64,000 nt of DNA, taken from NCBI GenBank assembly GCA_009823505.1, contig VZQC01006697.1, positions 1,461,063-1,525,062 of the forward strand, written 5' to 3'. Within the stretch, counting starts at the first letter, position 1; the number at the start of each line of letters is the position of its first letter. Origin of the DNA: Rhizomys pruinosus (taxonomy: Eukaryota > Chordata > Mammalia > Rodentia > Spalacidae). The notes under the pieces were generated by a model, which worked only from the letters and a program-made list of their open reading frames with translations, was not told the DNA's origin and made no database searches. A program made the position numbers and the translations under genes. Of the stretch, positions 25,290-36,540 are shown one piece after another.

Positions 25290-26470
25290 CATCAGTTTAA
25301 GTAGCATCTCTGGAACAAGACAGAGTGTATAATATTTGCATTCCAGAATCCATATACTACCACAAACCCATGCTTGAAGGGTATTTTTTGTAGATACCTC
25401 ACTAGTGTTAGTGTACCTGGAGACCAGCCCAGATCCTGAGGCCCAGTTGGTGTTGGCCCCCTTCTTGGCCTATACAAAGTTGAAATAAATCCCAGAGTCA
25501 TAAGTGGTCAAGGAGGCTTCTAGATGTCCCCAGAACCCACATCCAACTTCTAGAAGGTACTATAAAATGAGTGAAGCCCCATGGTGTAAAAGTAGGAGGC
25601 TATAAACTGCTTAGAACAAACATTCCTTTTGTATGTCAAACAGCTGCAAATAGCCCTGTCATATGAGAAGCCATGCACCCATCAGACTTGAGCCACTTTG
25701 GTAACTTTGGCAATGTTGAATGAGACACTGATGGTGCTGTGATCCTGCACTAGTCAGATTTCCCAAGGGCCATCAGGTTCATCACTAGCAAATTGATCTT
25801 GGTAAATAGCAGTCATAATCTTCACTGGCTCCCTCACAAACTCAAGGGACAAAGACTGAGTGTTCTTTTCCCAATGATCAACAGACTATAAGAAACCATA
25901 AACAACTATGAAATTATGTGCTCCATCACTCAGTCAAAGGCATACATAAAGCATCAGGTAACAACATGTCCTGGATTACAGTACACATAAGGAGAGTGTC
26001 ACATGAATCTAAGAAAATTTTCACCACGAAATATATCAGCTGCGATGGGAAAACACTGAAGTCCAGAGCACTAACCATATCTATGCTGAAATGGAACTTC
26101 TAAGAGACTAGCAGGAGTCCTCTGTGTTTCCAGGTTAGCTCTTAACACTGCAATTTCTGTGACAGCCACTATCGTAGCATTCCCTCTCCATGCAGGACGC
26201 CAGTGCACATGGCAAACAGCCAAGGTAAATTAGCAGTAGTGTCTTGCCCACAAGCCCCCATGTTTCCAAATATCTCGTTCTCCATTCCAGTTCACTACTA
26301 GCGTCCTTACCACTGGCTTTCTGACCTTTGAACTTCAATTGCATTGTTCACAAACCGCACATTAGACATGGCAAATGGAGCAATGTCTCTTTGAGGCTTC
26401 TGGATACTAGAACTGGAGATGCCTTTTCACCTTGCTAACCACTGACCTGCAGCTGATGGGGGCCTAAATA
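25290..26470 (-). pseudogene. Possible decayed processed pseudogene, not identified
   Basis: The minus strand has protein-like texture in several frames broken by stops and frameshifts. Examples are a stretch reading REPVKIMTAIYQDQFASDEP (from the 25.8 kb region) and PQRDIAPFAMSNVRFVNNAI (from about 26.4 kb). Base composition is more GC-rich than the flanks. No family was recognised and no poly(A) tail or target duplication was found, so this may be chance. Confidence 0.25.
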
Positions 26471-26474
26471 GCAA

Positions 26475-27785
26475 AGTGTTTCTGGTACTCTGGCTACCAA
26501 AGCACTACTATTTCAACAACTGCTGCTGCCTGGCTTCAGATTGGGAGTCATGAGATGATTGCTATAGTTTTTGAGAACTGCAAATACCACTGGAATAATA
26601 GGTTTCATTCATTTTTATCCAACACCATATGGCATTTTATAAGTGATTTTACTAAGACAGGCATATAAAACTCATATGCAAGACAAGTCTGTGATTCGTA
26701 TGTTCAGCACAGTATTTGCTCATTGCAGTGCATTGATATTTCAAACAATATTTCTCCATTTGTGAGTAAAAATAGAAGTTGTAATAGCAATTATAATCCA
26801 TTATCAGAGTACTACAGTTATAAATATCACCTCTTCAATTAATCAATACCCTAACATAAATACAAATCACATTAAGTAGTATCTTCCAATTTGCCTGCCT
26901 TCTACAATTTGTATGAAGTCTATAATGACTTCCGTTGTTGAAATCACAAGGAAACGCAATTTATTTGCATGACTCGGACATGCAAATAAATTGTGTTTCC
27001 TTGTGATTACTAACAAGGTAAAGAACAGATGAGATCCATGTTTTTATCCTACTCTGGTATATCACACTGGGAGTGTTTTGGGGTTCCCTTTCTAAAAGTG
27101 CATTAAAGAAGTCCTTTTTTTTTTTTTTTTTTAACTGAGTACTAGAAGAGAAAGCCATTTTGGGAAATATGTACAACAACAAGACAGGAATGGCAATTAC
27201 AGTCTATTAAGCCTTAAACCCAACAAACTGTACTGTTCATTTTTAAATTCTATTTACTTGGAGCTTTATTTATATGTTCTTTGATTCTGCAGATACTGCT
27301 GCTATCATGATGAAACATGTCTTAGGCCAATGTCATCCTCAACTTTGAAAATATATAATAGACTTCATTGGGATTTAAAAGGCTAGAACTTTCTTCATGA
27401 ATCTTTCTCTAAAAAGTTATGTACCTGTTATCAAGGTTGTACCTCAATGTATTCTTCAGTAAAGTGGGGTAATGAGTAGGCGACACGTTATCTAAGTACA
27501 CCTTTATAATTTTCCATGTAGAAAATTATGTATTTGGATTTGCTTTCAAAGATAAATTGTATAACATTAAAGGCAACCTTAAGTTTCAGAATGGATATAG
27601 ACTGGGGAAAAAACTTGTTCTCCCAATCTTTTATGGATTAGCCTCAATAATAGGATATTCCTTAATTTGAAGTGGTAAGATTTACAGTAAATAACAAGCC
27701 TAGTGAGAGTCCACTGCTCTTCTAGGTTTGGGAAAAATGAAGCCCTGGAGAATCTTCCATGCTTTTTATTGTCCCTTCTGCATTT
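26475..27785. other. No recognised gene; contains a long hairpin
   Basis: AT-rich intronic DNA. The only structure is the inverted repeat at 26942-27008, listed separately, and a T-run at 27115-27132. Confidence 0.4.
26942..27008. repeat. 30-bp inverted repeat with octamer motifs
   Basis: Arms 26942-26971 and 26979-27008 are reverse complements at 29 of 30 positions (single G/A difference, a G-U pair in RNA), separated by 7 bases (actcgga). Each arm contains a perfect POU octamer, ATTTGCAT on the left and ATGCAAAT on the right, next to the loop. Confidence 0.95.
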
Positions 27786-27789
27786 AGTA

Positions 27790-27970
27790 AACAACTTTAG
27801 AGCCAGGCAGGCCTAGTTTTGACTACTATCTCTTCTAAATAATTAGCTGCATGATTTTAGGAAAACTTAGTCAGTCATATTGAATCTATCTCCATTGGCA
27901 CTTATAACTGCATACATTAAATGTGCCTGGTATGTATCTCATTATGACCTTGAGTAGATACTCTACAGAT
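27790..27970 (+). repeat. MIR SINE remnant
   Basis: 'agagccaggcaggcctagtt' near the head and 'aatgtgcctggtatgtatct' near the tail are in the order of a diverged MIR. Confidence 0.5.
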
Positions 27971-28109
27971 CTTCTTAGTGTTGTTTATATTCTCTTGGGT
28001 GGAGATTGTAAATAACATACATACGTGAGCATAAAATGTACTGAAATTTGCTTACCGTTATTAGAAATAAATTGAGGTTGAGTGCTAGAGAGTACTGAGT
28101 GAATTACTG

Positions 28110-28640
28110 GTTCAAGTGGGTTGGGTGGTCAGGAAAAGCCTCTCTGAAACTGATATCTGAACAATGGTTGAAAGAAAGTGATTTAGGGAATGTTCATTCC
28201 AAAATGAGCAATATAAGGGACATATGGGGACACAAACTTGACCCCGTAGACATATATATATATATATATGACAGAATGGGGCTGAAATTCTGTGGATGGC
28301 TATAGGAGGGGGGTTACAGATGGGGGAGGGTTCCAAATATGATTATGATATATTGTAAGAATAGCATATGCAAAGATCCTGAGAGAAAATGTACCTGAGG
28401 TGATTAAAAATAGTCAATAAGATAATGTAGCTGAAGCAGGGGAAACAAGGATAAGAATTTTGGGACAGGGGGTCCTAAAGTGTGCTGTGAATCAGATTGT
28501 AGAAGAATTAATAAGTTATTACAATGACATTGGCTCTGACTGAGTTGAGAGCTATTGGAGAACTTGAGCAGAGGAGAATATAATATAACTTATGTCATAA
28601 TGTGATCACACTAATCCAATCAAGAAAGGACTGAGGGAGG
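28110..28640 (+). repeat. Ancient interspersed repeat remnant, family not assigned
   Basis: The run 'gtcaggaaaagcctctctga', 'gcatatgcaaagatcctgag', 'gagctattggagaacttgag', 'cagaggagaatat' follows a common old mammalian repeat pattern. A (TA)n tract at 28250-28269 lies inside it. Confidence 0.4.
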
Positions 28641-29364
28641 AATTTGGGTTAGAATTAGAGAAAACAGCAAGAAGGCTGTTGCCATAAATGAGGCAAGTGG
28701 TTAGTGGCTTTTAACAAGGAGAGCTGATGAAGACTGGATGTAGTAGAGATTTTGTTCAAGGAAGAATAGTTCAAAGTCACTGATAAACTAATTGGATGGA
28801 ATGTGAAGAAAATAGCAACGTCAAGAATTTGAACAAGATTGTTATCCAAGAACTCGGAAAGATGGCATTTGCTATTGACTAAACAGATTATTGGAGATTT
28901 TAGTACCTTCATGATGGAAATAACAGCATATGGAAATATTTGAGTACGTTTCACCAATAAATGGATCAAGGAAAAGGTTAACAAGCTCTTACTATTCAAT
29001 AAAAGGAGGGACAAGGACAGACATGTCTAAAGGCATGCAGAAAAGGACATTCTTCACCATTAAACCCAGGCTTCTCCATTCTTTTTCTTCCTTTCTGATT
29101 CATAACTTAATGTGACTCTATATATCCAGGCTGCAGTATCATGCACCAAACTATGCCCTGTCAAGCTTAGACATATAAATATCGTACAGGAGAGTTAGGT
29201 GGGGTGGAGTTACGGTAAAAATCTGAATAGAAATAATTGTGGCGGGACCTGTGGGGGGGAACCGGACATTCTACTTCAAGATACCTAAACACATACATAC
29301 CAAGTTGTTACTGTCACATCACTAGACTAATCAGACAAATATCTAGTTCAAATTAATTGACTAA

Positions 29365-29367
29365 CTT

Positions 29368-29402
<35 letters not shown>

Positions 29403-30718
29403 AATTTTTATTGATGGTTTTTGCATTTTCATAACATTTTTTTTCAATTCCAGTTTCAGGCTTATTTCCCTTCCCTCCCCCCCCCCCCCCACCCCATCCA
29501 AGATCATGCAATCTGCCCATAACTGTTCTGTCATTCTTTCTCTTCAGTTTTTTTTTTTTTCATTTTTAGCTAATAAGTGATAATCCATGAGTACAAGCCT
29601 TTCTTCATGCCCCAAGGACCTATTTCCAGGCTGTTGTGCCCAAAACACCTACAGCCCCACCATTCCAGTGGGGAACGGTGACACGGTTGTTGTTTCAATC
29701 AGTTGATCAAAAACATGATGTCCGACTACATGCTTTGTAGGTTTCACCATTCACCCCAATCGCAAGCCCTTACAATTCTACCACGCCCTCTCGCAGATTG
29801 TTTCCCTAGGCTTAGAAAAAAAGGGGGGCCAACAGGTGGATGAGAGGTAAAACAGTCCACTCTCTCTTGGACTCTGGTTGGGGACTTGGGGGGACAAACT
29901 AACTTGTAGAGTGATCTCTTATAAAACCGGTAAAACTGCTTTCTTTAATTGACTACTAGACATGGGAACTGTGGAAGGGATTACTCTCTGTTCAGAACCA
30001 AATATAATACTAAAGTCCTAGGGCTATGCACTCAGGCAAAATATATTAATACAGGAGCTCTGACATCAGCAATGGATTGTTCTACCAGGTGGATGTTGGC
30101 CAGGGGATCCAAGGCCCCACAAAAGGTAAGGGCTCCTTGCCTCTAAGTTGGGATACCTACAGGAGGAGAGGCAATAAGACCCTGCTGCCGAAGACCTGAC
30201 GTTAACATGGGAGGGATGTATTGAGACCACACATGCAAGTGTACAGATGGCCTCTGGAATGCCAGAGAGTGTTACCAAAGGCCACTAAACCAATAAAGCA
30301 AATATGGGTCTCCCTGAGTCAAGCAAGACTCCACCGTCAGCACCAGCTACACCTCACCTGCCTGGAAATACTGTGCAGCAGAGGCAGCCATGTGCCTGTA
30401 TATCCCAAATCTAATTGGCTATTGGCTCTCCCCTTGGAGAAATAACCCATGGCTGATGCCACAAGCTTACATCCTCTACAGGTTAGATGTTATAAGCCAC
30501 AGTAAGACCCTGTCATATTTAACAGGGGGGAAAATTGTAATTCATGGATTAACATATCCAAACATGTGTCTATGCTAAAGTAACCTACCATAACTATTAG
30601 TGCTGCTTAAATACCTATATATCTAATTGCTTGTGCTTCATTAGTAGGATCGAAAGGTTATTCCTGGACAAACTGTCAGCCCATGAAAGGAAACAGCCAG
30701 AATTGACCACTTTCAAAA
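29365..30718 (-). mobile_element. Short L1 with inverted 5' part
   Basis: 29365-29927 is antisense: poly-T, C-rich terminal 3' UTR, then 3' UTR body. At about 29928 the sequence switches to sense L1 3' UTR (matching 40270-41110, e.g. 'tggatgttggccaggggatc') up to about 30718. The 3' arm is antisense and the upstream L1 part is inverted, as in twin priming. Flanks TTGACTAACTTTC (about 29357) and TTGACCACTTTC (about 30704) may be an imperfect target duplication, but part of that word also occurs in the L1 itself. Confidence 0.75.
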
Positions 30719-30977
30719 GAAAATAGGGGATTGTCTTGGAAAAAATATTTTTCTTCTGTCAGGTCACCTACACATCAGCTCTTATCTACCGACAAAGCAA
30801 AATGGTTGCTAGTGATTTGAATGATATCAGATTCTGAGGTTGATGGGTTCACCTGTATCACATACTGATTGGTTTTAGTTCCCCACCTGTCAATACAGGG
30901 AGATAGGTTCAATCCCAAGGTATACTACAACCATGATTCTATGACTATTTTGAAGTCCTTATAAGAATAGCATTGTG

Positions 30978-31223
30978 GGGGCTGGAGAGATGGTTCAGTG
31001 GTTACGAGCACCAACTGCTCTTGCAGAGGACCGAAGATCAATTCCCAGCACCCATATGGAGGCTAAGAAGCATGTTTAAGTCCAGTTCCAGGGGAATCGT
31101 ATGCCCTCTTCTAACCTCTGCGGCATTGCAGTACACGGGTGCACCAACCTACATGCAAACAGTACACTCATACACATAAAAAAAATATTAAAAAAACAGT
31201 AATAAAAGAAAAATGTTTTTTTA
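30978..31223 (+). mobile_element. B2 SINE
   Basis: Head 'gggctggagagatggttcag', tRNA-like part, B2 body and A-rich tail. A 15-bp target-site duplication AAGAATAGCATTGTG (30963-30977) and AAGAACAGCATTGTG (31224-31238) has one mismatch. Confidence 0.94.
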
Positions 31224-31384
31224 AAGAACAGCATTGTGTCGTAATAGTGAGAATTTTTAAAAATTGAAGCTTAAATGGGAATAATGGATAATTTGTTTAA
31301 ACTGCATATCAGAATCATAAATTAATGCAGTTCAATAGAGTAATAAACCTTTAAGGCCTTTGTTATCAGAATGATACTCATTAA

Positions 31385-31570
31385 CATATTAAGGCATGTT
31401 GCCCCACTTCTCTAAACTGCCATCACCTCACCTATAAGAGCAATGACATGCTGCGTGCTTATTGTGAGAGTTAAGTGAGATATCATAAAAAGTGGTTATA
31501 CAATCTAGCATATGGTATGAGCATTCTAAACAATACCTATTACTGTTATCATTATTATTATCATTGATAT
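31385..31570 (+). repeat. MIR SINE remnant
   Basis: 'cttctctaaactgccatcac', 'gtgagagttaagtgagatat', 'ctagcatatggtatgagcat' and a terminal 'attattattatcat' match MIR order. Confidence 0.6.
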
Positions 31571-33425
31571 TCACTGAAAAATCATCAACAAACATTCATT
31601 TTTCAATTGTTATTGAAAGGCATTGAAAAGTTTGCAAATACTTTTACAAAAACATATGCTTAAAGATTTTAGTATTTGTTTTCCAATAGATCTGTCTAAA
31701 AATACACATACGGATGAGAAATTAGCTGAAAAGGAGCAGAAGTTTGCAAAGTGACAGGCAAAACAAACAAAAACAAACCAAAATTGGGATTGTTTTTTCC
31801 TAGCTATTTCCTGGCTATGAGGCCTTGTTCAAAGTCATGGCACATATTGTGAACTTGGCAGAATAAAATGTTATTAGCATTAATATGAATGATAATTATG
31901 GCAAGAAGAGCTAGCTTGTTATGTCTTAACACTTAGACATCAAATTCAGAGACGAAGAGAATATATCTTATTTCGAAGTTATATTTATGTAGAATGACTC
32001 TTTACAAGTTGCAGGTAGCCGATAGGCTAAGAGTATACTTAACTGTTCTGAGACATGCCTCCCATTTGCATACATGCATACGCACAGGTATTCATAAGCA
32101 CATATATGTTTCTGGACACTCTTCTACAGTTACAGGTGAAAATAGCATACTTCTACCATGTTTCCCTACAACTATGGTTTATTTTCTGAGACAATGCTTC
32201 AGTGCTTGATGCTTTAATGAGCAAATGCCTATCATCACACTGCCACCCATCAACTCCATCCACTTGGATTTCTTGTGAAATTGCTTATTCTAGAGCTCAG
32301 CAGACAAATAAGGTCTTTCAGAAAGCACAGCTACCCAGCTCTGTGTCTGCCTGCAATTTGAATATTTCACAATAATTGTCATGTTTTTGATAAGAATAAT
32401 AAAAAAATGATCTAAAGCCAAATATCAAGGTTCCTGTCTGACAAAAGCAGAATTCAGAGAGAAATGTGAAAATAACAATTTATTTCATCAATAAAGAGTA
32501 TATTTTATACTCCAGTTTTTTTCATTCAATAAAGTCATGATTTTTGTAGTAAATGACATCTCAGAAGATATTTATCAAAGTAGGAAGGTTGGGGAAATGA
32601 CCACTTTGCATTCACTTTAATATTTTGCCTTTTCTTTTGGCATTTTCTTGCCTGGAGATCTAATTCCATTAAATATGTACATTTTTTTGACTGGAAGTCT
32701 TCATGTATCTTTCAGATAAATCTTAAAACTACATAAGGTCTGGAAGGCCAGCTTTTTTTAAAGTGCAAATGAGACACAGTAGAATATTGTCTGTGAGGAT
32801 TTCCAAATTATTTATATTCCTGCTGAGCTTTACCTTCCATTTTCTATGATAATGCTAAGGGAGAAAGTAAGATTCAAATACACTTTATGTGGAGCACTGT
32901 CAAGCCACAGTAGTCGTGTTCAATATCTGATATCCAGAAAGTTACTTTGGATGATCTCCATTTCTGTTAGCTTATTGGGCACTGTCAACATAGTAGCAGC
33001 ACCTCATAGACATGGTGTGCAATCAGATGTCAAGCTAGTGGTATACTGGGTCCATTACACCTTTGCAAATAGGTGTGGTTTGCCTGCTCTGGTCCACTTT
33101 GTGACTTCATGGAGTATAAGCATTCACTTAATTGGAAGAATCAAGGTGAATTGTGGTGTCTCCCTCTCTAACTGTCAACATTATGTCCAGAGATTCTCTC
33201 GTACTTTGGATCACACCATGTACTATCACCATTACCTTCTTTCCCAAATTCACATGAGCACTCACCACCAGAATAATGATTCACAACTGTGGAATTTGAA
33301 AGTTTTGATCTCTTATGTTTAGTCACTATGGAAAAGGGAGTTGCAGTTGAGGAAACTTAGTTGAAGTTCAGGGAATTAGCAATTAAGATGTAGATTTTGC
33401 TCTACAACCAAATCCACCAATTATT
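31571..33425. other. No recognised gene or repeat
   Basis: Includes a 158-codon open frame at 32846-33322 (+). It has no recognised domain or signal and no splice context I could support, so it is not called as a gene. Confidence 0.4.
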
Positions 33426-33431
33426 ATCGGA

Positions 33432-33623
33432 TTTTTTAATATTTTTATTTATTATTCTTTATGTGTATGAGTGTGCTGTCTGCATGTAGGTTGGTGTGCC
33501 CTTGTCGTGCAATGCCTGGAATTGGAGTTAAAGACAGTTCTTAGCCTCCATGTGAGTGCAGGGAATTGAACCCGGGTGCAAGAGCAGTCAGTGCTCTTAA
33601 CCACTGAACCATCTCTCCAGCCC
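33432..33623 (-). mobile_element. B2 SINE
   Basis: Reverse-complement B2, with T-rich tail at the low end and head at 33623 ('ccatctctccagcccc'). B box complement 'attgaacccgggtgcaag' is present. The middle of the body is shortened compared with other copies. Confidence 0.9.
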
Positions 33624-34029
33624 CTCGCATATTTTCTAGTTGTTGACGATACTGTAGGTATCATAAAGGCAAAGAAACTGGAAACTCGTTGAATAATTAA
33701 AACTAGAAGGGACACTGAGAATGTATCATTGCAGAGCTGAAATATACAGGATGATCTGTGTGACATTATTCAGCAGCCCAGGAGAACAGTATAGGCCCCA
33801 GACGCCTGTGAAAAGCCAGTACAGTTGATGGCTTTGGGCCTGGCTCTAACCCTGTGGGGTAGGAGTAGGGCTTACAAGTATGAGTGTTTTTTTTTTTTTT
33901 CCTTTGCATTATGAAAGGAGGAAGCAAGTCTTTTTGATCATAAGGTTCTGCGCTTTCAAATGACGATCTAAAGCTATTACAATGACAAATGTAAGAACCC
34001 TGGAAGAGAAAAGGCAGAAGAAAGGAAAA

Positions 34030-34080
<51 letters not shown>

Positions 34081-34787
34081 TGTCAGTCCCCAATAGAGAA
34101 TCTGCTTTTCACAGACATCTTCCATGAAAACATTTAGTTCATGATTCTTCCTGGGTGGGTCTTCCAACTTTGTGTCTTTGCTTGTCATTGGATAATTGCA
34201 GGAGTTTTACTCAACTGATTTTCCTATGACTGAAGATAAGAGTATGTTGGAGTAACTGTTTGTTGGGAGAGATGTTAGGAATGAAGAGAGAGCAAAAATA
34301 TGTTTCTTTTGCAAAATTGTTTTTGAAAGGATAGCCAGAACATAAATGATACTGTTCTGGCTTCAAAAGGGTAAGCAGGTGTCTTTAAAGTCCCAAATGA
34401 GCTGTGTACAAGCTTGTACAAACAAGTGCAGAATCAGGCCTGTTTGTTATTCACACAAACACAGTTTAAACCATCTGAATTCCACAGTTCCCAGGATTCA
34501 GATGGTGCACAATGGTCCATAATGAGGAGCACCTGTGCTTACCTCAATTACCAGACAGTTCTGAACAACGGCAGAAAGGGCTTACTAAATTTTTTTTCAA
34601 TAATAGATTTAGTTATGTCTTTCATAATTGGATTCAAAAGCTCAAAATTTCATTTTGCAACTTGTTCATAAAATTTGTATGAAAATGTCTGGCATTTATT
34701 CAAAAGAAATAGTCTACGAAGAAAAAAAATTGTGAAACAGCCAACCATTGGTAACTAAGCAGCCAAATTACGGTCCAAGCACTTGGC
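33624..34787. other. No recognised gene; microsatellite inside
   Basis: Intronic DNA with the (AC)n tract at 34031-34079 and a T-run at 33887-33900. Confidence 0.4.
34031..34079. repeat. (AC)n microsatellite
   Basis: About 24 uninterrupted AC units. The antisense valine-cysteine frame over it is an artefact. Confidence 0.97.
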
Positions 34788-34789
34788 AA

Positions 34790-35245
34790 ATCCACGTCTT
34801 TTTATTATTTCAGTAATTGAATTTCTGTTAAAGCATGGAGCATAATTTAACATGAGGAATTTATTTATAATACAATAATGTTTCAGTAATAAATGCATTA
34901 TTATTGTCACTTTTAATGGAGTCTTATGTATTCCCTCTGAGACTGTGAGGCAGACTTTGAGACAGCCACTGCACCAGTGTTGTTTGTAGACAATTGAATT
35001 AATTGGAGACAGGGTCATTAACTCGACCTGAATACCTCTGATTGCTTCTGTAAATAAGGTTATAGAGCAAATGGCTAATCTTCATTGTCATTATAGATTC
35101 CTCTTACATTTTCACACTGCCGTGTTTATTAAAATCATTTGGCTTAGCAGCTTTTCAGACTCTCCTTTATTTACAGTATTGTCTTGCGTGGCACATAACC
35201 ATAATTGTTTCAGACTTATATTGCATTTCCCATATCTTTATAAAA
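34790..35245. promoter_or_regulatory. Candidate conserved non-coding element
   Basis: Unique AT-rich block crowded with homeodomain-type words (TAATTG, 'gaattaattgg', 'aataatgtttcagtaataaa'). There are no repeat signatures and no protein-like frame. Function is inference from texture only. Confidence 0.25.
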
Positions 35246-36160
35246 CATGATACTAGAAAAGAATCTATGTTGAATCACAACTCATAAAATCCATCAGACC
35301 AATAAATGAATAAACTGTAGTATATAAAACATCACATTAAAGGAAAATATAATCGCAGAGCAAAAGTTTCTTTGATCTCCTTTTGAAGATCCATGTACAA
35401 TTTGGATACACAAATAACACTTGATAAGTTCTCAAAGATTCAATCTCTAAAGGAAGAACACAGCAAGCAAAACATTGGTTAAAACCTTTTTTGCATTTCA
35501 CTTGGAGCTGTGGAAACTATGCCTTTTATTGTCCTTCTGTAACAATGTTAATAACATGCAGATTATAGGAGGTTAAGTTATTTTTCCCTGTTCATTCTAG
35601 ACTGGAGTTAACTAAAGATTATTTCAAATGCAGATGCTCAAAGCTTTTAACTGTTTTATTTCTGAAATTATTTTTCATAACACTATCATGTTATTATTGT
35701 ACAAGAAATTTAGAAGAGTTTTGGAAAGGGAAAACATCTCCCCTTATGATTATTCCAATCATTCAGAAGGAGGGAAACAACTTCAAAAATGGAATTTTCC
35801 AAAGTCAGTTTATAACGTCCTTCAGAAACAAATGACACTCAAAGAGATGGAAATGGAGAAATAAAAAGAGGAAGAGAAAGTATTGAAAGTGAAAGGAGGA
35901 AATGAAATGAACATACTGTCCTGCTTTGCTGCTTTTTTTATCAGGATAAAAATTACAGAAAATATTGAAGAGGTCATGTAATGTAGTTGAAAAGTATGTC
36001 AGTTTCACAGGAAGATGCCCTTCACTGTCTTACCAACCCAGTAGAATCCTATCACTTTTCCTTAGCTCCATGACTAACTGGAAAGTAGACAATCCCTTTT
36101 AGATATTAAGTGAAAAAATCAGCAACAGATAGAAAAACAATAATCATGTCAGTTCTTTTA
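35246..36160. other. No recognised gene or repeat
   Basis: AT-rich with purine-rich patches at 35830-35910. Confidence 0.4.
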
Positions 36161-36164
36161 CAAT

Positions 36165-36540
36165 TTTTTACTTATAGACTTATTTTGGGAAATTTTCATG
36201 CAGATAAACAACGCATTTTGATCATATCCACCTTTTACTCCCCTCCTCAAGCCCTTCAAGTATCCGTCATAACATCTCCTTCCAAACTTCATGTCCGTTT
36301 TATATAATTTTTGTTTATTACTTTAACCATTGAGTCCAGTTCATGTTAATGATAGGCAAGAGGTATGGGGGTCATTCACTGGGGAACAGCAAGCTATCAG
36401 TGGTCACAAACACCTCAAAAGCGTAACTCTCCCTCCCCCAGCAGCAAGCAACTGCCAAGGGTTTACCAGCTGGGGATGGGGCCTCAGAAGCGCCTCCCTC
36501 ATTCATGCTGGAATTTTAAACTTTGCCTTATGGATTCTAA
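36165..36540 (-). mobile_element. Rodent Lx-type L1 3' UTR fragment
   Basis: The antisense order 'ttgatcatatccaccttt', 'cttccaaacttcatgtcc', 'ccccagcagcaagcaactgc', 'gctggggatggggcctcag', 'catgctggaattttaa' matches the Lx-family 3' end. Confidence 0.75.

Noticed and set aside
32846..33322. 158-codon open frame on the + strand
   Set aside because: No recognisable domain, signal, splice context or repeat origin; composition looks random. Kept only as an unrecognised frame.
33766..34188. 140-codon antisense frame with a long Val-Cys run
   Set aside because: Produced by translating the (AC)n microsatellite.
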